From: an uncultured Acidobacteriia bacterium
GTDB taxonomy: Bacteria > Acidobacteriota > Terriglobia > Bryobacterales > Bryobacteraceae
NCBI GenBank assembly: GCA_903929755.1
Contig: CAIYVZ010000042.1
Span: forward strand, 1-38,179
DNA: 38,179 nucleotides
Direction of reading: 5' to 3'
Below the pieces are notes generated by a model, which ran no database searches, had not been told where the DNA came from, and worked only from the letters and a program-made list of their open reading frames with translations. The position numbers and the translations under genes were made by a program. Shown here piece by piece: positions 8,026 to 16,246 of the stretch. Position 1 is the stretch's first letter, and each line of letters opens with the position of its first letter.

Positions 8026-8845
8026 GCAGATTTTCGATAACAAGCCGGAGCAGTACACCCCGGAACATTTCGCCTTATTTAGCCGCTTCAAAGCGGCCCT
8101 GAACGCAGGCGAAATCCGCGCTGCGGAGCCCGATGCGTCACAAGTAACTGGCTGGCGTGTGAATGCCTGGGTGAAGAAGGGAATTCTGCTCGGTTTCCGA
8201 ATCGGCGGAATTGTGGATATGTCGATCGATCCGGCGCGTCAGCCGTTCCTCGATAAGTCCACTTACCCGGTGCGTCAGATTGGCCTCTCCGACGGCGTTC
8301 GCATCGTCCCTGGCGGCTCCAGCATTCGTGACGGCTGCTTTATCGGCCGTGGCGTTACCTGCATGCCGCCCATGTACATCAATGCCGGCGCGTATGTCAG
8401 TGACGGCACCATGGTCGATTCCCACGCTCTGGTCGGCAGTTGCGCGCAGGTTGGCAAGAATTGCCACATCTCGGCAGCATCGCAGATTGGCGGCGTTCTG
8501 GAACCCGTGGGCGCCATGCCCGTGATCATCGAAGACGATGTCATGATCGGTGGCAATTGCGGCGTCTATGAAGGCACTGTGGTCAAGAAGGGCGCTGTCC
8601 TGGGTACGGGCACCATCCTGAATCGCTCCACTCCTGTTTACGACCTGGTTCGCGGCGAAGTTTACCGTGCCACCGACGAGCAGCCCCTCATCATCCCCGA
8701 AGGCGCGGTAGTCGTCGCCGGCTCCCGTCCCGTTTCCTCCGGAACCGGCAAGGACTGGGGCATTTCGCTCTATACTCCGGTCATCGTGAAGTACCGCGAT
8801 GAGAAGACCGGCACGCGGATTCAGTTAGAAGATCTGCTGCGGTAG
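8009..8845 (+). CDS. dapD: 2,3,4,5-Tetrahydropyridine-2,6-dicarboxylate N-succinyltransferase
   Basis: Transfers succinyl from succinyl-CoA to tetrahydrodipicolinate, opening the succinylase branch that DapE later closes. The left-handed beta-helix is plain from hexapeptide repeats between about residues 95 and 215 ([51 protein letters not shown]). I place the start at the TTG at 8009 (reading [11 protein letters not shown]), 6 bases after the GGAGG at 7998-8002; the GTG at 8006 is only 3 bases away, and an ATG at 7967 lies deep in dapA. This gives 278 residues, close to E. coli DapD (274). It overlaps dapA by 17 bp. No aminotransferase gene (dapC/argD) or dapF follows in the window. Confidence 0.94.
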   Translation: MQQAIEQIFDNKPEQYTPEHFALFSRFKAALNAGEIRAAEPDASQVTGWRVNAWVKKGILLGFRIGGIVDMSIDPARQPFLDKSTYPVRQIGLSDGVRIVPGGSSIRDGCFIGRGVTCMPPMYINAGAYVSDGTMVDSHALVGSCAQVGKNCHISAASQIGGVLEPVGAMPVIIEDDVMIGGNCGVYEGTVVKKGAVLGTGTILNRSTPVYDLVRGEVYRATDEQPLIIPEGAVVVAGSRPVSSGTGKDWGISLYTPVIVKYRDEKTGTRIQLEDLLR

Positions 8846-8858
8846 TACATTCGTAGGG

Positions 8859-10541
8859 ATGAAGCCCTGCACGCTTGCTTTCCTCTTATCGGTCACACTG
8901 TTCGGTCAGGAGGACGTTCGGAATACCCGCGTCCTCCATACCGACTCCCATTTCCGGATGCCGGGTTACGGCACCCGCCAGGCCTGGGAAGCACGGCGGG
9001 GTGTGCTGAAGGCCCAAATCCAGACCGCATTGGGTCTGGATCCGATGCCCGCGAAGACGCCACTCCACGCCCAGGTCTTCGGCAAGATCACGACGAAGGA
9101 CGGCACCATAGAAAAGGTCCTGATCGAGACCATGCCCGGTTACTATCTGGGCGGAAATCTGTACCGGCCACTTACCGGCGGCAAGCATCCGGCAGTTCTG
9201 AATCCTCACGGCCACTGGCAGTACGGCCGACTGGAAAATCAGCCCCTCTATTCCGGGCCGCAATTGGGTTCCAATTTCGCGCGTCAGGGCTACGTCGTCT
9301 TTGCCTGGGACATGGTGGGTTATAACGATACCCTGCAAACCCCTCACACATTTGGCACACCAGCCGACCGTCTGTGGGGCTTCGGACCCGCCGGTTTGCA
9401 GGTCTGGAACTCCATCCGAGCCCTCGACTTCATCACATCTCTTGACGACGTGGATACTTCGCGCGTCGGCATGACCGGTGCCTCCGGCGGTGCCACGCAG
9501 ACCTTCCTGACCGCAGCTCTCGACGACCGCATTCAGTTTCTGGCACCCGTCAACATGGTCTCTGGCACCATGCAGGGCGGAGACTTCTGCGAAAACGCGC
9601 CCGGCCTTCGCTACGAGACCAACAACATCGAAATCGCGGCCATGGCAGCTCCGCGTCCCCTGCTGCTCGTCTCGGCCACGGGCGACTGGACGCGGAATGT
9701 GCCATCGGAGGAATACCCGGCCATCCGCAAGATTTACGACCTCTACGGAAAACCGGAAAACGTCGCCAACGTCCATCTGGATGCCCCCCACAACTACAAC
9801 AAGCAGAACCGCGAGTTCGTCTACCGCTTCTTCGGCAAACACATGCTGCAGGACCCGGTCGCGGGCGACATTGTCGAAAAGGATGCCACTGTCCCGATGC
9901 TGCAGGACATGCTCGCGACCTCCCGGCGGCCCCTGCCCGAAGGTGCTGCTACCTATGGCCAGGTCGCAGAAATATGGCGCAAACGGGCAGGAACAAACGA
10001 ACCCAAAGCCGCCCTGACCCGCGCCCTCGGTACTTCCTGGCCGGACCAGGTTACCGATGACGGCGCCGTCCTGCTGTGGCATGGAACCCGGGTACCGTAC
10101 ACGTTTGTGGCGGGGCAGGGCAGTCCTGTCCTGTTGATTGGCGGAACGAAGGCGGATATCCCCACTGGCCGCCCGGGCCTGATTCTGGACGTTTTCCAAA
10201 CCGGGCGCGCCATCATGGCCCGCGACCGCGGCGTGAAGCATTTCGCGACATTCAACCGGACTGACGACCAGGCCCGGGTTCAGGATATCCTCACCGGCCT
10301 CGCCTGGTTGGGCCAGAAGTATCCCGGCACAACCTTGGAATTGGTGGGCGTCGGTACCGCCGCGTCAGTGTGGACGGAGTTTGCCGCCGCAGTCGCCCCC
10401 GTGAAGGTAAATCTCAAGGCCGAGCTGAAGGGCTTTCCGGGTACCGATGCCGACTTCCTGAAATACCTGGATGTTCCGGACATCCAACTGGCCGGTGGTC
10501 TGGCCGCTGCGCAAAAAGTTCTTGGGCAGGCGGCTAATTAA
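8859..10541 (+). CDS. Exported alpha/beta hydrolase, acetyl-xylan-esterase-like
   Basis: 560 residues. The N-terminus MKPCTLAFLLSVTLFGQ looks like a short signal peptide ending near residue 17. An esterase fold follows: oxyanion region NPHGHW (115-120), nucleophile S209 in TGASGGATQ, an acid candidate in SATGDWTRN, and a catalytic His in DAPHNYNKQNREFVYRFFGKH. This resembles acetyl xylan esterase and related dienelactone-hydrolase-type proteins often found in acidobacteria. The last roughly 200 residues are less conserved and may form an extra domain. It starts 13 bp after the dapD stop with no terminator between, so it may be read through from the lysine operon, although its function does not fit lysine synthesis. 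GTAGGG next to the ATG is a poor ribosome site. The 3' end overlaps the opposite gene by 8 bp. Substrate unknown. Confidence 0.7.
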   Translation: MKPCTLAFLLSVTLFGQEDVRNTRVLHTDSHFRMPGYGTRQAWEARRGVLKAQIQTALGLDPMPAKTPLHAQVFGKITTKDGTIEKVLIETMPGYYLGGNLYRPLTGGKHPAVLNPHGHWQYGRLENQPLYSGPQLGSNFARQGYVVFAWDMVGYNDTLQTPHTFGTPADRLWGFGPAGLQVWNSIRALDFITSLDDVDTSRVGMTGASGGATQTFLTAALDDRIQFLAPVNMVSGTMQGGDFCENAPGLRYETNNIEIAAMAAPRPLLLVSATGDWTRNVPSEEYPAIRKIYDLYGKPENVANVHLDAPHNYNKQNREFVYRFFGKHMLQDPVAGDIVEKDATVPMLQDMLATSRRPLPEGAATYGQVAEIWRKRAGTNEPKAALTRALGTSWPDQVTDDGAVLLWHGTRVPYTFVAGQGSPVLLIGGTKADIPTGRPGLILDVFQTGRAIMARDRGVKHFATFNRTDDQARVQDILTGLAWLGQKYPGTTLELVGVGTAASVWTEFAAAVAPVKVNLKAELKGFPGTDADFLKYLDVPDIQLAGGLAAAQKVLGQAAN

Positions 10542-11922
10542 GCCCCAGGATCAGACCTTCGGGAGTAGCTTCCCGGATTTCTCCAAGCTTGCGCACCAAC
10601 TCGGTCACGGTTGCTTCGTCCCGTCCGGCCAGCACATAAATCCTGCCCTTATTGCCGCGCGATGCCGTGAAGGCGAAGCCCCGATATTGTTCCCGGTAGC
10701 TCGCGATTACGGGCCAGCTTTCCAGAACTACTCCGGACTTGTCATAAGTCATCAGGTAAGCGATGTTGAGCTCGGGAAACGTCAAGCGATCCCCGAATGA
10801 CGCGGCGCCGAGCATGGGAAAGTTCTCCCGGAATGCCGCCACCGCAGGCTTTATCTCTCCAAAGTCAGCCATGATTCCGCTGGTCAGAAGGAAGCGGGGA
10901 CTCTGTAGTTCCGGCCCCAGTTCCTCCGCACTAACCCGCAGGTAGGTTCCCAGGTAGCCACTGAACAGCGTTGTACCCCGCTTCATCGCCTCAGCCAGTG
11001 GGCCGGCATTGGCCTGTCCAATCCGGGGGATAAACGGGTGGTGGTAGGGATCATTGTCGTGCAGACCCGCCCTCTGATCCGCGTCCAGCTGGACCGCTGT
11101 TGCCAGACCCTCATTCATCATCGCGTACAAGGCCTGGGCCTCCGGCACAGGGGAGTCCGCAAAATCCCGAATCAGCTGACGTTGTTTCGCGATCGGCGCC
11201 AACTCATAAAGCGCGTGGGTCATCTCGTGCAGAATGATCGATACGGTGCCCTCCGGCTTCATCTCATCGGTCAGTTCCACCACCATGTGATTTCGCGCAA
11301 AGGTCGCGGTCGCGTCCTTTGATGCCCGGTCACTCCGCGGAATCAGGTGCATGTAGAAATCGCGGACCGGGAGCTCAGCTTCGAAAAAAGTAGCAACTCC
11401 CGATGCCAACTCGTCCGCCTTCAGCTTCTTCAATTGGGCTTCTACGGCTTTCCGCTGCGACTCTCCGTAGGCGCGTCCGGTTTCCTTCCACCATGGCTCC
11501 AGTCGCTTGTTGAAGTGCCCCAGCGAGGCGGAGAGCCCGGCGATTTCCCCGGGCAACGCCAGGCCTGCGGCTTTCTTCCGAAAATCAGCTTCCGAGCTGG
11601 CAGCCAGACCTGCCGCGATCAGCTTTTTCACCACCACCACCTCTGGATACCAGTTGGTGAAGTTCGCCAGAAAGGGCATTTGCTGTGGCTGCGGCTGGCG
11701 TGCCACTATCGTTTTCATCGTTTCGTTCCACCGGTCCAGCGCAGCCTGGTCGGCTGGGTCCCAGTGCATTTCCTCGTGCCAGAACTTTTCGAAACTGGAT
11801 TGCGTACAGGGCAACCGCCCGCTCAGGCACGCCAGATGGTGTGTCGCATTGGGGAACAGCGCCGCATCCACGTGGATATGGAGGGGCGCCGTGATCGCCA
11901 GTAATGCCAGCGCCAGCATCAT
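10534..11922 (-). CDS. Exported putative zinc metallopeptidase with HExxH motif, unassigned family
   Basis: 462 residues. The N-terminus MMLALALLAITAPLHIHVDA looks like a signal peptide. The middle carries ILHEMTHALYELAP, giving zinc ligands H232 and H236 and catalytic E233. A third ligand candidate, E271, lies 35 residues on in MMNEGLATAVQ, the layout of gluzincin-type peptidases. The N-terminal half is helical and charged. I do not recognise a named family. It is the last gene of the five-gene minus-strand unit and starts 1 bp after the SDR stop, so it is translated with it. A role in peptide breakdown outside the cytoplasm is inferred from the motif and neighbours. Confidence 0.7.
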   Translation of the reverse strand: MMLALALLAITAPLHIHVDAALFPNATHHLACLSGRLPCTQSSFEKFWHEEMHWDPADQAALDRWNETMKTIVARQPQPQQMPFLANFTNWYPEVVVVKKLIAAGLAASSEADFRKKAAGLALPGEIAGLSASLGHFNKRLEPWWKETGRAYGESQRKAVEAQLKKLKADELASGVATFFEAELPVRDFYMHLIPRSDRASKDATATFARNHMVVELTDEMKPEGTVSIILHEMTHALYELAPIAKQRQLIRDFADSPVPEAQALYAMMNEGLATAVQLDADQRAGLHDNDPYHHPFIPRIGQANAGPLAEAMKRGTTLFSGYLGTYLRVSAEELGPELQSPRFLLTSGIMADFGEIKPAVAAFRENFPMLGAASFGDRLTFPELNIAYLMTYDKSGVVLESWPVIASYREQYRGFAFTASRGNKGRIYVLAGRDEATVTELVRKLGEIREATPEGLILGLN

Positions 11923-11923
11923 G

Positions 11924-12652
11924 CTATTCGATCAGACTCACGCCGCCGTCCACCTGCATCACCGTACCCGTGACGTAACTGGCATCACTGGACACCAGGA
12001 ACGCGACGCCCTTAGCAATCTCCTCCGGCCTCGCCAGCCGACCGAGTGGCAGCTTTGCCCCGCCCTCACGAAGTTCCTCTTCCGTGCTGAAGGCGCGTTC
12101 GCCAGGCGTGTCGGTCCAGCCCGGTTCCAGCGCATTTACTCGGATGCGGTGCGGGGCCAGTTCCAGAGCCCAGGTCCGGCTCATCTGGTTCAATGCCGCC
12201 TTGGCACCGTTGTAAGGCGATGAATTCGCCCAGGGAACATGAGCCAGCACCGACGTGATATTCACAATTGCGCCCCCGTCCCCCTGCGCGATCATCCGCC
12301 GCGCCGCCAGTTGGCAGGTATGAAACGCGCCCCACATCAGCACATTCCAGACCCGCGCGACATCGGCCACTTCCAGATCAATCAGCGGCTTCCGAATGCT
12401 CATGCCCGCGTTATTCACCAGGATATCCACTCGCGGCAAACCAGCAAAGAACTTCTCCTGCGCCTCGCGGTCGCTCACGTCAAAGGTTCCGGTAATGGTG
12501 TCCGGCCCGATAGCTGCAGCCGTCTCACACGGGTCATGAAGATCGCAGATCGCCAGCCGGGCACCGCGCGCCGCCAGTTCCAGCGCAATCGCCTGTCCGA
12601 TGCCGCGCCCCGCGCCCGTCACTACCGCCAGCTTGCCCGTTAAATCTCTCAT
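11924..12652 (-). CDS. SDR-family NAD(P)-dependent oxidoreductase
   Basis: 242-residue classical short-chain dehydrogenase with a Rossmann fold: TGAGRGIG at 12-19, NNAG at 80-83, catalytic S134, Y147 and K151 (SPYNGAK), and the C-terminal YVTGTVMQVDGG block. An acidic residue after the second strand (CDL near 36-38) suggests a preference for NAD(H). Closest in look to 3-ketoacyl reductase or glucose/gluconate dehydrogenase types; the substrate cannot be read from sequence. The start overlaps the M24 peptidase stop by 4 bp (ATGA), and the gene sits among peptidases, where it may oxidise a hydroxy-acid or amino-acid-derived product. Confidence 0.88.
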   Translation of the reverse strand: MRDLTGKLAVVTGAGRGIGQAIALELAARGARLAICDLHDPCETAAAIGPDTITGTFDVSDREAQEKFFAGLPRVDILVNNAGMSIRKPLIDLEVADVARVWNVLMWGAFHTCQLAARRMIAQGDGGAIVNITSVLAHVPWANSSPYNGAKAALNQMSRTWALELAPHRIRVNALEPGWTDTPGERAFSTEEELREGGAKLPLGRLARPEEIAKGVAFLVSSDASYVTGTVMQVDGGVSLIE

Positions 12653-13731
12653 AATGTTTTCGGATATTCGAACAGATTCTCCAGGCCCGTCTCCGTCACC
12701 AGGTAGTTATCTTCGATGCGAATCCCGCCGCCAATCGCCTTGGTATAGATGCCGGGCTCCAGCGTAATCACATCCCCCACTTCAAACACGTCGTTGGAAC
12801 CCGGGATAATCCGCGGAGCCTCGTGGCCGTGGTGGCCGATGCCGTGCCCCGCATGGTGCCAGAAACTCTTTTCGGTGAACTCGTGAGTATCGAGAAACCT
12901 CTTGATCTCCCCGTAAACCTCGCGTGCCACCACACCCGGATGAATCAGGCTTTCCCCCAGACCGATCGCCTCACATACCACCTTCTGCGCCCGCAGTTGC
13001 AGTTCACTTGGCTCGCCGGCCACGAACGTCCGGCAGGTGTCCCCGAAATACAGATGCGGGGCAGGGAAGAGGTCCAGGGGGTACAAATCCCCAAGCTCAA
13101 TCACGCGCCGCGTGGGCATCCCGCCCCCGCGAATGCCACGTTCTCCCACGGCAAAATCTCCATTCAGATGCACGAACGTGCCGGCTGCCTGCACTACCGC
13201 TGCCTGCATCGCATTGAAGACGTCCAACTCGGTGATACCAGGCCGAATCGCCGCCCGTGCCGCATCGTAAGCCGCCACGATCAGGCGCAAGGATTCGCGA
13301 ATCTCCGCCACCTCATCCGCTTCCTTCCGTTTGCGTAACCGCAGGATCAGATCGGTAGCGTCAACAGACCCTGCCTGCGCAAACAGAACACCCGTTCCAT
13401 TGCGCTCCACCCCCACCCTCGCCGCCCCTGGCAAGGCGTCGAAAAACAGGGCCTCGGCATCATGCCACGCATGATCCACCGCGCGGTCGATAGAGTACGT
13501 CTCCACCGGCATCACTTTGTCCGCCACCGCTTCCTCTTTCGAGGAAGTCACCAGTAGCGACTTTCCATCCGACTCCAGCGCGAACGCCGCGGGACTTTCC
13601 GCCGCCACCAGGTTCCCTGTCAGGTAATAGATGGTTCGGTAGTTCGACGTCACAAAACGGTCCAGCCCCGCCCCTGCCATTGCCCCCAGCAACCGACGTT
13701 GTCTGGCCTCGCATCCAACCCGGCTAAGCAC
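12649..13731 (-). CDS. M24-family metallopeptidase (Xaa-Pro aminopeptidase/dipeptidase-like)
   Basis: Probable proline-dipeptide or aminopeptidase with the pita-bread fold and two metal ions. The first 140 residues form a creatinase-like N-terminal domain. The C-terminal domain shows the five metal ligands: Asp in YPLDLFPAPHLYFGDTCRTF (two), His in HHAGHGIGHHGHE, Glu in TLEPGIY and Glu in RIEDNYLV. I chose the GTG at 13731, which overlaps the upstream M19 stop (GTGCTTAG) and has GAGG 7 bases before it; an upstream start at 13782 would sit far inside the M19 gene. This gives about 360 residues. It lacks a signal peptide, so it probably acts in the cytoplasm on peptides brought in. Confidence 0.87.
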   Translation of the reverse strand: MLSRVGCEARQRRLLGAMAGAGLDRFVTSNYRTIYYLTGNLVAAESPAAFALESDGKSLLVTSSKEEAVADKVMPVETYSIDRAVDHAWHDAEALFFDALPGAARVGVERNGTGVLFAQAGSVDATDLILRLRKRKEADEVAEIRESLRLIVAAYDAARAAIRPGITELDVFNAMQAAVVQAAGTFVHLNGDFAVGERGIRGGGMPTRRVIELGDLYPLDLFPAPHLYFGDTCRTFVAGEPSELQLRAQKVVCEAIGLGESLIHPGVVAREVYGEIKRFLDTHEFTEKSFWHHAGHGIGHHGHEAPRIIPGSNDVFEVGDVITLEPGIYTKAIGGGIRIEDNYLVTETGLENLFEYPKTL

Positions 13732-14791
13732 CCCAGGCCTCGCGGAACACCCGAGCCCAGTTACCGTGGAAGATCCCGGCAATATCCTCTTCGGAGTACC
13801 CGCGCGCTCTCAGAATCGGAGCAAAGTTCTGCATGTCGGCAATGGTATCCACATCTGACGGTGATTGCTCCAATCCAAAGCCACCATCCAAATCACTGCC
13901 AATCGCGACATGCCTCGCGTTGCCCGCCAACTGGCAGATATGGTCCATGTGATCCACCACATGCGCCAGCGTTACCGGAGGCCGGTTCGCGGGATCCGCA
14001 TTCCACCCTGGCACGATCATCCAGTTATCCAGCGCCGCGCCAATCACCCCGCCGCGCTCGATGATGCAGCGAATCTGGTCGTCGTCAAACTGACGGTCGG
14101 CCGGAGTAATCGCCCGGCAATTGTTGTGGCTCGCCCAAACCGTGCCCTTGAACAGCTTCACCGCTTCCCAGAAGCTCTCGTCCGCCAGGTGAGTCAGGTC
14201 CAGAATCATCCCCAACTCATCCATCACCTGCAGCATCTCCCGGCCCTGCGTCGTCAGGGGGCCGGTGCACCCGGTCCCGTGCGCATAAACGGAAGGCCCA
14301 TAATGCGCCAAACCCAATGCCCGCAAGCCATCCCGATACCACCGTTCCGCGTGCGAAGGAGACAGGATCGGGTCCGCCCCCTCCATGCTCAGAACGAAGC
14401 CGAGCGGCTCAACCCCGCCGCCCGTCAGCCACGCGCTATAGCTCGCCTCAAACCGGGGCAGATCCGTGATGATCCGGCAAACGCCGTCCTCCTCAAGCTG
14501 CCGGTAATACGCCAGCTGTCCGCGCGCGACGGCGCACGCGATTTCCTGGGTCCGGAAGTCCAGGTTGTTGTAATTCCCCCTGGGGTTCTTGCGAGCCAGA
14601 AACGTAGCTACGCAGATCCCCACTTGTCCGCGCCGCAGATCCGGAAACGACACCGTTCCCATCGCCCGCCCGTGGCCCTGATCCGCCAACGGAGCCTCCA
14701 CAACACGTGTCTCATGCGCCGTCAAACGGAGGTCGCGGTTCCACCCCAGCGCATTCCAGGAAAGGTCAAGATGCGAGTCGATAATCAGCAT
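13724..14791 (-). CDS. M19-family dipeptidase (membrane/renal dipeptidase type)
   Basis: 355 residues with the M19 zinc site: H7 and D9 in IDSHLDLSW, bridging E137 in SMEGADP, H201 in DLTHLADESFW, H222 in WASHNNCRA, and D300 in IGSDLDGGFG. These enzymes cut dipeptides, including those with a C-terminal D-residue. No signal peptide, so cytoplasmic. It lies 32 bp downstream of the amidohydrolase and overlaps the M24 peptidase by 8 bp, in line with one transcript for dipeptide breakdown. Confidence 0.93.
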   Translation of the reverse strand: MLIIDSHLDLSWNALGWNRDLRLTAHETRVVEAPLADQGHGRAMGTVSFPDLRRGQVGICVATFLARKNPRGNYNNLDFRTQEIACAVARGQLAYYRQLEEDGVCRIITDLPRFEASYSAWLTGGGVEPLGFVLSMEGADPILSPSHAERWYRDGLRALGLAHYGPSVYAHGTGCTGPLTTQGREMLQVMDELGMILDLTHLADESFWEAVKLFKGTVWASHNNCRAITPADRQFDDDQIRCIIERGGVIGAALDNWMIVPGWNADPANRPPVTLAHVVDHMDHICQLAGNARHVAIGSDLDGGFGLEQSPSDVDTIADMQNFAPILRARGYSEEDIAGIFHGNWARVFREAWGA

Positions 14792-14823
14792 TCGTCTCCA
14801 TGATCGCTTACAGTTTCGCTCGC

Positions 14824-16089
14824 TTACTGTTTCGGCGCTACTACGAAGTCGATGCCCTCGCGCACGCCGTAGTTTTTTGGCAGTTGCTCAAACGGCACGG
14901 TGCCGAGCCCGTTGTAGTTCCAGACGATCTGTCCGGCCCGCAGCGTCATCTCGATCTGCAGGCGTTCTTTGCCCCGGATCGACCCACCGGAAGCATCGGC
15001 GAACCCAAAATCGCCCTTCATCACTTGCCACACCGAGACATCGCCTGCCGAGCCCACACTCAGATTGCCCAGCTCCGGTCGCCCGATCATCGCGGCTGGC
15101 GTCTCGGTGGAAGCCTTTATGGCCGACTGCAACGGCATCCCCGCCGCCATCATTTTCGAAATCGTCGTCGGCATATCCTGTAAAGGCTGATTCATGCTCA
15201 GGCCGTGCAGATCGGTGGAAATCGAATCCGGATAAAACCCCTGCCGGATCGCCGGAACCGCATTCCGCAGCACCAGGCTCGACCCGCCATGGCCCAGATC
15301 AAACTTCACGCCGCGCGCCCTCGCCTGCCGCAGATACTCATACACCTTCCCGTTCTCATCCAGCCACGGCACCGGGCCCCGGAACATGTGAGTCGAAATA
15401 TCCCCGGGCCTCAGCTTTTCTGACACCAACTGCCAATAAGGCCGCGCTTTCAGGAAATACCCGAAATCGACCATCACCGGAATTCCCGCCAGCTTACCCG
15501 CCTCAATGGCATTATCAACCGACTTCCAGTCCGGCAACTGGTAATGAGCGCTCTTCACCCCCACCACCACATCCCGATGCTTCTTCGCTATCCGGGCCAC
15601 CGCCGCCGGGTCAAAATCACCCTGCTCCGTGGCATCGCTCACCATGCCCAGCCCGGCGATATTAATAAACGCGAGAATCCGGGTCTGCACCCGGTCAATA
15701 ACAGTCTGCCGCAGGGCCTCAAAATTCCGCCACCCCGCCGACCCCGCATCCACCATCGTGGTCACGCCCGTCCGAAACGACAGCGTGTCGGGGGCAATCG
15801 ACTCATCCCCGGCCCAGCCCCCCGGAATGCCGGTGGTATGGAACACGTGGGCGTGAATATCGACGAGCCCAGGCGTGACATAAAGCCCCGTCACATCAAT
15901 GGTTTTGCCGGCCTGAGACGCGGGAATATTCGCCGCGACCACAGCAATCTTGCCACCGGAAATCGCCACGTCCCGAACGACGTCAAGGCCATTCTTCGGA
16001 TCAATGACATGTCCGCCCTTGAGCAACAACGTATAAGGTTGCGCCAGAAGAGCGAAGCAAGAGAACAGGAGACCAGCAAACAGCCGCAT
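14824..16089 (-). CDS. Exported amidohydrolase (dihydroorotase-like/deacetylase family)
   Basis: 421 residues with a signal peptide (MRLFAGLLFSCFALLAQ). Amidohydrolase TIM barrel: H79 and H81 in GLVDIHAHVF, carbamylated-Lys candidate K179 and H182 in VGVKSAHYQ, His in DLGHGGSS and Asp in STDLHGLS; the small beta domain is formed by YTLLLKGGHVIDPKNG and the C-terminal RAGQIVWNYNG. It resembles the amidohydrolase/deacetylase group related to dihydroorotases; the true substrate, probably an N-acyl amino acid or cyclic amide, is unknown. First gene of the minus-strand unit, 157 bp from the divergent D-aminoacylase-like gene. Confidence 0.85.
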   Translation of the reverse strand: MRLFAGLLFSCFALLAQPYTLLLKGGHVIDPKNGLDVVRDVAISGGKIAVVAANIPASQAGKTIDVTGLYVTPGLVDIHAHVFHTTGIPGGWAGDESIAPDTLSFRTGVTTMVDAGSAGWRNFEALRQTVIDRVQTRILAFINIAGLGMVSDATEQGDFDPAAVARIAKKHRDVVVGVKSAHYQLPDWKSVDNAIEAGKLAGIPVMVDFGYFLKARPYWQLVSEKLRPGDISTHMFRGPVPWLDENGKVYEYLRQARARGVKFDLGHGGSSLVLRNAVPAIRQGFYPDSISTDLHGLSMNQPLQDMPTTISKMMAAGMPLQSAIKASTETPAAMIGRPELGNLSVGSAGDVSVWQVMKGDFGFADASGGSIRGKERLQIEMTLRAGQIVWNYNGLGTVPFEQLPKNYGVREGIDFVVAPKQ

Positions 16090-16246
16090 TGGCTGATCGT
16101 ATCAGCCCTCGGCTGCATGATCGAGGTAACAGGTGCGGGAGCGTGGTTCGGACGTGTAAGGAATGGAACGAACTTGTGCCTCTCGGGGTATTTTGAGCGG
16201 GAATTCCAAGGCGACCATACAGCCGGAATACCGATAAACTGTTCTG
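16090..16246. promoter_or_regulatory. Divergent promoter region between the two amidohydrolase genes
   Basis: 157 bp separates the ATGs of two oppositely oriented amidohydrolase genes with related roles, so shared control is plausible. The plus-strand gene has no clear ribosome site, and a -10-like GATAAACT lies about 8 bases before its ATG, which would fit a leaderless or very short leader message. No clear operator palindrome is visible. Confidence 0.35.

Noticed and set aside
6766-8091. 441-codon antisense frame across dapB and dapA
   Set aside because: Mirror of two well-supported genes; low-complexity Arg/His-rich product typical of high-GC shadows.
8886-10241. 451-codon antisense frame across the alpha/beta hydrolase gene
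   Set aside because: The sense strand has a signal peptide and catalytic motifs; the antisense product has none.
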